Below, one piece after another: positions 48,972-62,400 of a stretch of DNA of 64,000 nt. Both the position numbers and the translations under genes were made by a program. Under the pieces are notes generated by a model, which was not told the origin of the DNA, did not search any database, and saw only the letters and a program-made list of their open reading frames with translations. Each line of letters opens with the position of its first letter. Positions within the stretch are counted from its first letter, which is position 1. Origin of the DNA: Arion vulgaris (lineage: Eukaryota; Mollusca; Gastropoda; Stylommatophora; Arionidae); assembly GCA_020796225.1 (NCBI GenBank), contig CM036758.1, positions 24,036,397 through 24,100,396 on the forward strand, given 5' to 3'.

Positions 48972-49218
48972 AAATGAAAATCGTGGCATATCCTTTACAG
49001 GAGGTAGCCACCAACCACCATAAACGAGTAGTTCGTTTTTCTAGGCACCACTTATATGTTCAGTAGTTTGCCATTGCTTTCTGAACGGTGAGGACTATTT
49101 TTTACCTTTCATTAAAACCCCACGGCAACGAATTTTCTTCCAAACTGCCTTCAGGGAGTTTGAACCAGGTACGCTTGGGTTGTGATCGAGCTGACTACCG
49201 TTTAAGCTATAGACGCTC
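48972..49218 (-). mobile_element. tRNA-headed SINE, family A copy
   Basis: 'gaaaatcgtggcatatcctt', 'gttcagtagtttgccattgc', 'gtttgaaccaggtacgctt', 'agctatagacgctc'. Confidence 0.75.
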
Positions 49219-49520
49219 TCAATGTCAAGTTCATATGAGGATTCTGAATATTCATCTGAATCGTAAAGTCCTGATCAGATTTTGTATTTAAGGAAAAAGA
49301 AAAGCAAATTTTGGTAAGCAATTTCAGCTTCCCGTCACTCATACTATCAACAGCAACTGAGCCAAAGAAGATGTACATCTGAAGACGGAGTGAGGATCGC
49401 ATGAATGGCGAGGGACTCTGGGGGTCAGGAAATCACTGAGGAGGGGCCAGACTAAATATGGCTTCCTGGTCTTCCAGGTTTGGGGGTTGGCTTGGAACTA
49501 ACAATCACATCCTATAAAAA
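49219..49520. other. Intergenic stretch, nothing recognised
   Basis: No coding or repeat signal recognised. Confidence 0.35.
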
Positions 49521-49524
49521 ATAC

Positions 49525-49855
49525 TTTAAACGTTACGGAAACAGCAACAAACACAAAACTTATACAAAGGCATAAAGGACTACCAGAGTGGAAACAGCAA
49601 CAAACACGCAACTTATACACAGGCATGAAGGACTACCAGAGTGGAAACAGCAACAAACATGCAACTTATACACAGGTATGAAGGACTACCAGAGTGGAAA
49701 CAGCAACAAACATGCAACTTATACACATGCATGAAGGACTAATAGAGTGGAAACAGCAACAAACATGCAACTTATACACAGGTAAGAAGGACTAATAGAG
49801 TGGAAACAGCAACAAACATGCAACTTATACACAGGCATGAAGGACTGCCAGAGTC
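49525..49855. repeat. Minisatellite, 53-bp unit
   Basis: Six copies of 'gtggaaacagcaacaaacat' plus 'gcaacttatacacaggcatg' and 'aaggactaccaga'. Confidence 0.95.
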
Positions 49856-49964
49856 ATTGACTTATATGACTGGAAATGGTGAAAGTCGAAAGGAAGCTAC
49901 TTTCACGAGGACGGAAAGAAGTAAATGATGGAAGAGAAGAAGAAGAGAAGAAGAATTTATGAAT

Positions 49965-50620
49965 CTGGAAAACTCTTTCAGATAACAGCTGAAATTAGAA
50001 GATATAATTTACATATTTGAGGAATTAGCAAGAGTAGGTGGACAGGCAAAAGAAGAAGTAGCACTATAACAGCAGAAATTATAAGATATAATTTACATAT
50101 CTGGGGAATTGGCAAGAGTAGGTGGACAGGCAAAAGAAGAAGTAGCACTATAACAGCAGAAATTATAAGATATAATTTACATATCTGGGGAATTTGCAAG
50201 AGTAGGTGGACAGGCAAAAGAAGAAGTAGCCACTATAACAGCAGAAATTAGAAGATATAATTTACATATCTGGGGAATTAGCGAGTGAAATGATGACCAT
50301 CACCACGAAGGAGTAGCTGTCATCCTAAGAAAAGGCATGGGTAAATGCTTGTTTGAATGGAAACCCAACAGCAGCAGCCGGAATAAGATCAGACTAAATG
50401 GTAGACATACCAACATCACCACTCTACAATGATACGCACCAAATAATGATAGTGAAGATGCAGAGAAAGATTAGAACTATGAAAATCTGCAAGCAGAGTT
50501 AGACAAATCACCATATCATGATGTTATAATTGTTATGGGAGACCTCAATGCAAAAGTCGACGCAGGTGTTGGAGATGGATAAGAGGACAAAATATGAGTT
50601 CATACAAAACATGAACTACT
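49965..50620 (+). mobile_element. LINE AP-type endonuclease fragment with internal 84-bp tandem repeat
   Basis: Plus-strand phrases 'RYNLHIWGIGKSRWTGKRRS', 'GVAVILRKGMGKCLFEWKP', 'LNGRHTNITTL', 'YAPNNDSEDAEKD', 'HDVIIVMGDLNAKVDAGVG' follow the endonuclease domain order of LINE proteins (..GI-ETRW..., ...YAP..., ...GDLNA.). The first block is repeated about four times (49978-50280). Stops occur at least twice. Confidence 0.8.
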
Positions 50621-53292
50621 ATCGCGCACATCCTTCGACAACTGTAGATGAAACTGAGCACCAATGGACTTGTCCAGACTGCTAAAATGAACAGTTCAGC
50701 TCTCCCATTCGACATCCTTGCAAATTGGACAATTCCGTACGTGCCTGTTCTCCAATTTATCAGTAATCTCATTGTTTCCACGCATACTGTACCCATGCAA
50801 TATCGGTGGTACATCTTCTCTCTCTCTCTCTCTATCTATCTATCTCTCTCTCTACCTCGTAGACAGCGTACGTGTTCCCGATTAGACTCCATAGCAATAA
50901 GAAAATACTGCATGATACTATGGAAGTATCAACGTGTACAGAGAAATAAGAATTCATAAAAGAAAGAAGCTATTAAATGTTTACCCTTTTTTGTTCAGGA
51001 ATCATGAATGGTAAACACAAAGACAGTTACTTGCCCTTGTCGTCTAGACGACATGCTTGTTTATTTCGATCAGGAGAAACCATTTCTGTTTTCGCGAGTT
51101 GTAATTCTTATTTGTGACATAACATTATTTAATATATATTTTGTTGTATCATTGTAGCTGTTGTTATTTCTAATTCATTCCACTCATCATAACCAAGTTT
51201 TGATTATGGAGTAGAGTGCAGAAAGACTAAATAAAATATATATATCATTAAAGTTAAAGACGAAAGAGTGAAAACTCGAAGTGATTATAATTATTATATA
51301 ATTATATTAATTAACTTAGTTAATATTTATCAAGTTTCACAAAAGTAACAACTGTACGTCATCTTTATAATTTAGTTTGTTGCTACACTTTGCAAAACTA
51401 CTTTATTGCTTATTTTAGTATTTTAATACAACAGCACTGCTGTTTTAATTTGAGAAATTAGTTGGACATGAAGCGAAACTGTAGCCTAATTAACAAAAAT
51501 AGTATCACACTCACAGTAAACAAATACAACATTTAGTAATGATCAATGGATGTGTGATGCTTACTGAGTATTGTCTTGAAAATTGTGTAGACTGTTAAAT
51601 AATATCAGGTGTTATCTATCTTATTTATCTCACTGACAACACTGTATGATGTATCCTAACACACACACCTTTTCCAAGCACAAAGTACTATTCAAATTTC
51701 ATGGTTGGTTGTTTAGTTTTAATAAAAGTATTCTATCAGTGTAATAATGTATCGATGGAAGGAACTTGCCCTGTTAACTCATGAACTCTAAAATAAATAA
51801 TTTCATTATTACAGTTTAGCATTCACATTTTGTAACCTACACAATTACCTACAATTTGATTGATATTTTATTTTGCAGAGCAAAATCGGTTGTTTATTTT
51901 TTTAAATTTAAGTTCAGCAAATAAAAACAAGTATTTATACATTTGACTTGGCTTATTCCTCTCCACTCCTCATGGAGAATAGGGCCTCAACAGTTGTTTG
52001 CCACTCTTCTCAGTCTCTGACTGTTCTCTTTATGGTCTCCCAGGACAGTTGATCACTCTTCCTTGAAGGTATGGCTGCTGCGCGTCATCTGTCTCCAGCA
52101 TGGAGTCCTAGTCCTTCCGGGATTCGAGTTAGTTTTGAACAATTTGTTTTGGGTTTCTGTAACTGTGTTCTTTTTAAATGAATGAGTAGTTCGCCCATCG
52201 CATAACCCCCAACCTGGACGACCAGGAGGCCACATTTAGTCTGACCTCTCTCCTTTGACCTGTCCGGCTTATGTATCATTATGTTTGTATATATTAACAG
52301 AAGCAAAACTTTCACACAACCCAGCTGCTTAATATTTTTAAATTTAATCAAACTGAGAATATGATCAAATGAATAAGTTAATGTTTACAGATGAACAGTG
52401 AATAATGTACACAAAAAAAAAAAGATGAAAATCTAGTTTAAAAACCATAATGCAAGCACAATCATATTACAATGACACAAATCAAAGATTAATATGTCTT
52501 AAACATAATTATTAAAGATCAGAAGAATGAATGCAAGACTCACTTAATATTTGTATCCGTAATCCAACTGTATTCCATGTCAGTCACCATCTTTCACTTC
52601 TCCACAGTCCTTCTCTAGTTTTACTCTGGTCTGCTCTTTCCTTCTGCTGTCCATCAGAAAACTGTCTGTACCTAAGAGCTTTTTGACATCTACACAAATT
52701 TAGTTTAGTCGCTGGATCATCATTATTGCACATCGAACCCATTAGTCCATAAGTGCTCTGATCCCCTCCTTAGTATATCTCTCAGCATGTGGCAACTAAC
52801 GACACCGGTTCCTTGTCAATTTATTAGTTTTCTTTGGCTGGCAGTACATTGCTCTTGTCTAGCTACACCACATTTCACTTGGTATTCTTACAGTCTGGTT
52901 AGCGTTATAGATTCATCACTATTACTTGAAGTACTTACACATCCTCTCTCCCTTAAGGAATTCAGAATATCATCTACACACATGTTCAAGCCATCTTCTT
53001 CTGATTGAGGTTATTTAATGATCTGCAATTAGTTTTCTTCCTTAGCTTCTTATTTGTGAGCTTTTCTGGCAAAAATATTTGCAGGATTGTTTTAAGACAT
53101 TTACTTTAACAAGTCTCTAATTTATGTGTAAATGCTGGTGTCGATTTCCCACCATTCGCTAATGTATAACAATATTTTGAGAATGCTACTCATATTCTGA
53201 TTTCCAACTCATCAATAGTAGCTTTTTCAGGTATGCTAGAATTCAAATTCATCAGTTTTGCATCATTCAAACGTTATTCATTTATTTTTAAG
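50621..53292. other. Intergenic AT-rich stretch before the ODAD1-like gene
   Basis: Mostly unassigned. A (CT)n tract lies at 50818-50855. 51945-52130 has wording typical of a decayed interspersed repeat on the minus strand ('ccactcctcatggagaatag'). 52690-52780 resembles the tail of the LINE RNase H fragments. The upstream 5' UTR exon and promoter of the next gene are probably here but were not pinned down. Confidence 0.4.
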
Positions 53293-53315
53293 GTGAAATC
53301 AAAAACTTGTAAACA

Positions 53316-53473
53316 ATGCCACAGCCACGCTCTGCTCGGTCAGACACCAGTGATGCCGACATTGAGGGCTTGCAGGAACAGGAGCTGGTCAATCTGCAAA
53401 GAAGTTTTCGTAACATGGAGGAAGATAGATCTTTCTATACTGAGGAATCTCAGAATATGATTCGTAAACAAAG
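53316..53473 (+). CDS. ODAD1: ODAD1-like exon with start codon
   Basis: ATG in context 'gtaaacaATGc' after an acceptor-like 'tttttaag' at 53285-53292, which suggests an upstream 5' UTR exon. It ends with phase 2 before donor 'gtcaga' at 53474. The start matches the N-terminus of family members. Confidence 0.9.
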
Positions 53474-56400
53474 GTCAGAGGTCTTTGATTGTCAATGAAA
53501 TTTAAAATAGAGATGTCAAGTCTTTTAACATATTGGATATTTACTATTAGATCAGTATTGTGTTAGTGTGTTTTAGACACAAACTATCGAGAGTGCATTC
53601 ATTTCATGAAAAGTTACGTAGGCTATAACAAAAACTACTCTCAACAATACAAGATTAACACATTTACTACAAAATGCAGCAGTTTGCGCCAATTTTTCTG
53701 TGCTGGTTGACCATATACCACAGACTGTGCCATGATATGTTTCATTTTTACATTCTAATTGCAACCTGTTCTTAATTTATTCTTTCACACTCGGTTAGCT
53801 TGAGATAAAAGTACATTCATTTACCTCATCATCAAGGTGCATATCCTTTATAGGACGTTGCTCTCTTTGCAGCGCATCTGAAAATCACTGTCTCTAGCTA
53901 GTTCCCCACTTCGTCGATGGTCATATTCATGGTTTCTTTAATATCTTGTAGCCATCTTCTTCTTGGTCTGCCTCTGTGTCCTGAGGCCCAGCAATTAGAA
54001 GACACAATTTTAGCCTTTAAGATGTGGCTTTACAGTAAGATTTGGCATATTGCATGGACACAGGAACACACAAATAAAAAAGTCCTTGGCAAATTAGAGA
54101 TGGAGAGGGAATAATTACAAAGGATAAAAATAAGCAAATTTTTATAGACATAAGAGTTCATTTGCAATATATTATGTTGACATTAGTACAAGTAGAAGTA
54201 ATTTATTGAGATGTTATGGTATGTTTTTGATGACCATACCCATGTAATGAGATGTTAAGGTATGTTTTTGATGATCATCCCCATGTTATGGTATGTTTTT
54301 GATGATCATCCCCATGTTAAGGTATGCTTTTGATGATCCTTCCCATGTAATGAGATGTTGAGGTATGATTTTGATGATCATACCCATGTTATAGTATGCT
54401 TTTGATGATCATACCCATGTTATAGTATGCTTTTGATGATCATACCCATGTTATGGTATGTTTTTGATGATCACACCCATGTAATGAGATGTTAAGGTAT
54501 GTTTTTGATGATCATTCCCATGTAATGAGATGTTATGGTATGTTTTTGATGATCATCCCTATGTAATGAGACCTTTTTCCCCCCTAAAGGCAGGAGATGA
54601 ACTTGTTGCTTAGAGAAAAAAAAGAGTTACTCGAAGAATTAAGATTGGCAGAGTCAAGATCAAATCAGGTCAAGGATGAGGAAAATACAGAGACATTAGT
54701 TACACTACTTGAAGCCAAAGGTAAATAGTGAATGTGTGGGTAGTGTGAGCAGAAGGATAGATATATGTGTGAGTGGAAGAATGGTTGTATGTGTACGTGG
54801 AAAGATGGAAGTCTAGTTGATGGATGGAGGTTTGAGTAGATGCATGGATGTGTGAGTATAAGAATGGATGTGAGGGATGAATCAATCCATCTACCCACAC
54901 ATCCATCATTATATGTAGAATCTGTTTATATGTTTTAGTACAAGATTAGCATGTTTCATTTGTTGCATACATTATATGAACTATATAACAGATACACAGT
55001 AAACACTTCTTCTAGCATTTGATAGTAGATGTAATACACATGAGCAATTCAAGAGTTATAGATACAAGCAATTCAACAGCTATGGATAGATACAAGCAAT
55101 TTAACAATTACGAATAGATACAAGGAATTCAATAGTTAAGGATAGATACAAGGAATTCAACAGTTAAGGATAGATACAAGCAATTCAACAGTTAAGGATA
55201 GATACAAGCAATTCAATAGTTAAGGATAGATACAAGCAATTCAACAGTTAAGGATAGATACAAGCAATTCAACAGTTAAGGATAGATACAAGCAATTCAA
55301 TAGTTAACTCTTAGTGGACCAAGCGCCACGCTAAGTGGCGTGTGAAGTGGACGCGTTTTACATTCCGCCACGCTAAGTGGCGTTTGGTTATCAAAACGTG
55401 AAAGCGCTTGTAAAACGTGACTTTTGCCCTGGTCCACTAAGAGTTAAGGATAGATACAAGCAATTCAATAGTTAAGGATAGATACAATAAACATGAACTG
55501 TATGACAGTGGACAATATGTATGTTTTTAGATAAAAACGAGGAGGAGATGAAAGAACAAGAGGGTATGCAGAAAGAACTGGATGCAAAAATCAGAGAATG
55601 GGAGAGAAAGATTAAAGAACACCACAAGAATGTGGGAGGTGTAAACACAGGTACCCAGCATACAACAGAGTCACAGAAAATACAGCATGTCCTGGAGAAT
55701 CGCCTTGATCAAGTAAGTCAGCTAAACTTCACGTTATTAAACTATTTTATACTTTGAATCATGTAGTTAAGTAACCTTGTTTCATACCATGAGGTATATT
55801 GGTTAATACAGTGTTCATCACCAGGTGCCGTGCCGGCTAGTGTAGGCGATCATGGATCTCCCCAAATTTCTATCTTTGGTGTTTGCTATCAACTCAGATG
55901 TTGACGCTCTACCGTGCCACGAAGTCAGGCCATCCACAATTTTCTCTCTCTGCCTTTCTCTGTTTCATCTACCCTCGATTTTACCAGTTGTCACAATAAT
56001 ACAGTGTTAGGCTCATATTTTTTATTGACTCACAATATGGGATGTGGTCAACAGCATGCAAGCTGGCTTTACTTCCCAGTGCTTTTCTGATACCCAGTTA
56101 AAGCTGGGTTGGTCTGAGACCTGTTACATGTGGAAAAAATTTAACATCCTGTTGTATATTTGAGCTCATGTTATTTACTTACTGAAATCTTTGTAAGATC
56201 TGATGTTGTGAGATTAGAATTGATTAGATTATATCAAACAATGTTTCAAATTCCCATTATCTTTTATGAATCTACTGTTCTTGAATTGCTGGTGCTTGTG
56301 ATAATGATAGAGCAGACAGGGCAACTACTTCCAGTATCTTTTGTGCACAAAGCTTGAACTCTGTAGCTCCTGCAACAATCCTAGTGGCTGTCTGGAAAAA

Positions 56401-59400
56401 ATGCACTTGTGATCAGAACAGCATCTGGATGTGAACCTATAAACCTTCGTATCGTACTGCAAAGGTTTAACCATTTAGTCACAGATAACCGCCCGAGTGG
56501 TTACCAGGGCCCAAATTTGGGGTGTCAAGAATAGAACCACTGTTACCTTCCACGCATGTCGTAAGAGGCGACTAAGGAGGTTTGGCTGAAATCGGATGCA
56601 TGTGTCCTAAGCGTGTAGAAGTCTATGTGTTTAGTGGCCTACCAAACCAATGTGCAACGTATACACGTTCTTGGCAAAGATCAAACATATCACAAAGAGT
56701 GATTAAAATTGGTTGTAAAGAACGAACGCAAAGAAGAAGAAGAGTCACAGAGACCTCCATTATTTAAGTTGAGTTTGTATCCTTGTACATTCCTTATTGA
56801 TAATACTTTGTTGATTCTTCTTCTTTTGTCATCACACCGCTACCGGGTTATTGCCCAGTGTCGTGGTTTTCTGATTTTGTTGATTAGTTACAAGATATTT
56901 CTGTTCTAAGCCTGTTGGATCTTGTTACTTACTCAAACTATGATGCCCCTAAATTTATTATTTTATAGGCTAAGAAAAGATTTAATGAGTACCTTGGACA
57001 AAATGCCAGACTCCGTGATGATATTGAGAGCTACCGTAATGAGCATCACAAATTTGAAAGTCTGTATAGAAAGTTAGAGAAAGAACTGAAAAATATGAGG
57101 AAAGACATGGCAGAAGTCATAGAGTCTTCTACAGCTGCATATGAATCTCGGTTAGTGTCTAATAAATGTTGAGTCTCTACTGTCATGGTCATTTATGAAT
57201 ATTGTGTATAGGATTACACTTTATATATGTAAATTATAAATTATATATGTCTATGTGACTGTTGTATTTATATATGTAAATTATATATGTCTATGTGACT
57301 GTTGTATTTATATATGTAAATTATATATGTCTATGTGACTGTTGTATTTATATATGTAAATTATATATGTCTATGTGACTGTTGTATTTATATATGTAAA
57401 TTATATATGTCTATGTGACTGTTGTATTTATATATGTCCATGGCTGTAACATTTTTATATGTATGTGCTATTATATTTATATGTTTGATTCACTGTTTTT
57501 CACCTTTTGCCCCTAGGGAGGCATACGTTCGCAATCAAGATCTTCCAAGCCTGCCTATCCAAGGCCATCTTTTCCAGATCTTTCCACTCTCTCCCCATTT
57601 TCTTGCATTCTGTCTCCAACTCCCGTCTTCAGCTGTTCCTGTGTCTTCCCTTCCCTCTATTGCCCTGTTGGTTCCATCGGATAGCATGTCTCATGATGCT
57701 GTTAAGGGGTTTCCTCAGCATGTGTCCTATCCATCACCACCTTATCTGTTGTTCCACCTGCTGTTGTCCCGCTCTATTTCCCATGGTTCCCTGTTTGTGG
57801 TCCTGTCACACAATCGCAGATGGAGTATCCTATCCTGCGCAGACATCTATTGAAGAATCTCTGCAACTTTTTCGGGTTCCCCTTAGTTGTTCTTCATGTC
57901 TCCGCTCCATATAGAAGGACAATCTTGACATTTGAGTTAAATCAATTCACTCTTAGGATTGTATATTTATTTATTGATTAATAGAACCATCATCAGGCTC
58001 TCTTCTTCTTCTTCTTTTGTAGTCACACTGTTACCAGGTTGTTGCCCATTGTCATGGCTGTTCTGTTTTTATCTTGCACTGCACTAGTGTCTTGGGTGAT
58101 AGTTATTTTTGCTTGTTGACAGGATTCCGCTATGCCATCTAACCACCTTTTTAGTGGTCTCCTCTCGCCCTTTTTTCCTGACGTTCTGCTATAGAATACT
58201 CTACATACAGTGAAGTTGGCTGCATCATTATTAAGTGGCAGAACCACATCATTCTTTGTTTCTCAATATAATTCTTAAAGTTCTGCCCCAACTTTATTTC
58301 TTATGCTGATGTTGGTGACTGTCTTTTCTGGTGTTATTGGTAATTTTCGTAGGCATCACATTTCACTTGAAGTTTTTTTTTGTGACTGTGGTTTGATCTT
58401 TGTCCATGTTTCGCTGTCCTTGAGATTTTTGGCTTGAGCGTGAATCGAATGCATGGTCTACTGCATGGTAGAATGTGCACTTATCAATTAAGCCACATGC
58501 TCCTCTTAGCAAATGTGTTAAAATACGTTATAAAAATATTCATCATCATCAATTTAACATGTGACCAGCAACTGAAAACAGGGATTCCCCTTTTTTGGTT
58601 TTCAAGTTTTCATGCCCATTCATTAAGTTGGAATTTAGATATAGAGATGAACCAATAGTCCAGTTTTATAATTTTTACGTCTTCCCATCTATGAAAGCTA
58701 CCCTCTTGCCAAATTTCAAGTTCATATGATGTCCAGATATCTTGAAACACTGGAATCAGACACATATAAAATTGCATTCAACTCATTCTTATATATATAT
58801 AGATTATCTGAATTTGACACGAGTGATTTTATCCATACATGTGAGTTTTATCAATTGACTCTCTCCAAGACTAGAGTCTGGTAACTTGTCCATAGAGTCT
58901 TAGAATGTAACTATAGAATCTTTTTACTTGATTGTAGGATCTCATGACTTGACTTTCTGAGATTATAATTTTTTGGCTTTATTGTAAAATGATTAGCTTG
59001 ATTGTATAAGATTGTGATTTGTTTTTGAGAGCAGTCTTGTAACTTGATTGCTTCTGTGATTTGAGTAAAACTGTTTCTGTAAAATCTCTTGTCAGAGATG
59101 ATGCCCAAGCTAAGATGGTCATGCTGCAAGAGAAGTCAGACAAAGATCTCCAGCAACACAATGCTGAGATGAAGGAACTTGTGCGCGTCATTGACCATGA
59201 CCGCAAACTGAAGGAGTTTATGAGTATTAAGGGACAGGATAGACAGGAGGATCCACAGCTTGTGGTCTGGAGACAGCGTAAAGGTAAGTGTATTGAAAGT
59301 TGGGTAATACTTTTATGGTCCTGTGAAAATGAAAGCATTTTTTACAGATTCTTTAGACTAAGCATTTGACTATTTCTTATTCAGTTTGTCATGTTTATGT

Positions 59401-62400
59401 AGTTTTTATAGTTAAGCTGGCACTGACCAAGATCCTACCCCACCTTCTCGTGATGGGCCTGGAAGCAGACAACGGCTCTTGTCTGACTAAGTGAGTGGAG
59501 ATCGAGGGAGAGCTTCAGTGTTGTGTGGTAGTAGTGTGGATGCAATCACAAATAATATGAGATATGTTCGCAATAAAGATGAACAGAACCTCAGAGAGGT
59601 TTTCTTCTACACTTTTCTCCTGACCAACATCCAAAGAATCATTATAAACCAAATTACAATTGACCACTAAATTGAGCAAAGTCGTAAACGTCAATTCCCA
59701 GCACGCAAAGTTAACATTTGTATCAAAACTGAAGCACGTCCCTGACATTCTGTCTGTGTCAGGTTGACGCAAGGGGAGATTGCAGTTAACTATGTACTAG
59801 AAGCAAAGCGCAGGTAACAGGGCTGGCAAAGTTGGCTGAGTGCAAAATTAAAAATCATGTTCTAGAGTCTAACACAACTGCCCTCCCTGGCAGAACCAGA
59901 GTTGGTTAAGATGACTGTGCGCGTAACAAAAAGTTACTCTCCTGGGTATGAAAGGGCTGTCCTCCCGAAGAACTGGGGTGAGTGTTGTCGGCAGAGCGCA
60001 AAAATAAAAGTTGTGTTCTAGCACCTGATGAAACCGACCTCCATGAACACCTGTACTCACCTGTAACTCAATGTTTCTGCTTCTTTCATAGAGAAAATAC
60101 AAAGTAGAAACTCCAAATTGCCTGGTGACAACAAAACATCCCAAAGTAGTTATGGAAGTTCCTAAACCGGAACAACCTAAACAAAGTCATAAAGTGACAA
60201 ACATACTTTGTGGCACAGATCACACCTCAGGATGCAAAAATGCTAAGGATGATCAAAAGAGTGGTTTTCCATAAAAGATGGAAATTGGGTACGTCAGCAA
60301 AGACAAACCTAAAAGGTCCAAAGATACTTGTCCCAAAACAGATGCAATGTTTTCTAATCCGGAACAATCTCTCCCAGTCAGAAAGGAATGCAAAGTGTAA
60401 ACATGTTTTGAGGCGCAGATCAAACACAAACCCAAATATATGGTGTAAAAATGATCATTTAATAGTGCTGTACACATGATGTAATAGGAAAGTGTAAGGG
60501 ACTATCAAGGGAGAAAGACCCAAACATTTCTGTAGGCCAAAAATTTTGAATGCTTCTGCCCTTCAGATGGAGGTGCAACATTTAGTAATTCTTGGTTTCT
60601 TCTTTTCTATGCTCACCAGCGAAAATTCAGAAGTAGTCTGGTATGGTGCTTCTGACTGATTTTTACGTGAAGGCCTGCTTTCTTTATTGTCAGTGTCCCC
60701 TGCCATACAAATTCTTGGAAAAGGCCAAACATATCACAAAGATTGATTAAACTGGTCGATAGTAATGAACGAACGTGAACAAACAAATAAAGATATAGTT
60801 TGTGTGAGACTTAACTAGTTTGTGTGTAAGACTTAGCTAGTTTGTGTGTAAGACTTAGCTAGTGTGTGTGAGAGATTTAGCTAGTGTGTGTATGAGACTT
60901 AGCTAGTGTGTGTGTTAAATATTTATCTAATTTCTTTGTGAGATATGTATATGTGAGTTCCTATGAGAGTTTTCTATTGTTTACTGTTATATTATAAGAT
61001 TGATACTGACTCAATTACTATGACAGTTTAAGACTGATGCAGATATACTGACTCAATTACTATGACAGTTTAAGACTGATGCAGATATACTGACTCAATT
61101 ACTATGACAGTTTAAGACTGATGCAGATATACTGACTCAATTACTATGACAGTTTAAGACTGATACAGACATACTGACTCAATTACTATGACAGTTTAAG
61201 ACTGATGCAGATATACTGACTCAATTACTATGACAGTTTAAGACTGATGCAGATATACTGACTCAATTACTATGACAGTTTAAGACTGATGCAGATATAC
61301 TGACTCAATTACTATGACAGTTTAAGACTGATGCAGACATACTGACTCAATTACTATGACAGTTTAAGACTGATGCAGACATACTGACTCAGTTACTATG
61401 ACAGTTTAAGACTGATACAGACATACTGACTCAGTTACTATGACAGTTTAAGACTGATACAGACATACTGACTCAGTTACTATGACAGTTTAAGACTGAT
61501 GCAGACATACTGACTCAATTACTATGACAGTTTAAGACTGATGCAGACATACTGACTCAATTACTATGACAGTTTAAGACTGATGCAGACATACTGACTC
61601 AATTACTATGACAGTTTAAGACTGACGCAGACATACTGACTCAATTACTATGACAGTTTAAGACTGATGCAGACATACTGACTCAATTACTATGACAGTT
61701 TAAGACTGATACAGACATACTGACTCAGTTACTATGACAGTTTAAGACTGATGCAGACATACTGACTCAATTACTATGACAGTTTAAGACTGATGCAGAT
61801 ATACTGACTCAATTACTATGACAGTTTAAGACTGATGCAGACATACTGACTCAATTACTATGACAGTTTAAGACTGATGCAGACATACTGACTCAATTAC
61901 TATGACAGTTTAAGACTGATACAGACATACTGACTCAATTACTATGACAGTTTAAGACTGATACAGACATACTGACTCAATTACTATGACAGTTTAAGAC
62001 TGATGCAGACATACTGACTCAATTACTATGACAGTTTAAGACTGATGCAGACATACTGACTCAATTACTATGACAGTTTAAGACTGATACAGACATACTG
62101 ACTCAATTACTATGACAGTTTAAGACTGATACAGACATACTGACTCAATTACTATGACAGTTTAAGACTGATGCAGATATACTGACTCAATTACTATGAC
62201 AGTTTAAGACTGATGCAGATATACTGACTCAATTACTATGACAGTTTAAGACTGATGCAGATATACTGACTCAATTACTATGACAGTTTAAGACTGATGC
62301 AGATATACTGACTCAATTACTATGACAGTTTAAGACTGATGCAGACATACTGACTCAATTACTATGACAGTTTAAGACTGATGCAGACATACTGACTCAA

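Noticed and set aside
57422..57914. Plus-strand frames of 135-143 codons in an ODAD1-like intron
   Set aside because: The minus strand holds a recognisable LINE C-terminus; the plus frames are its shadow.
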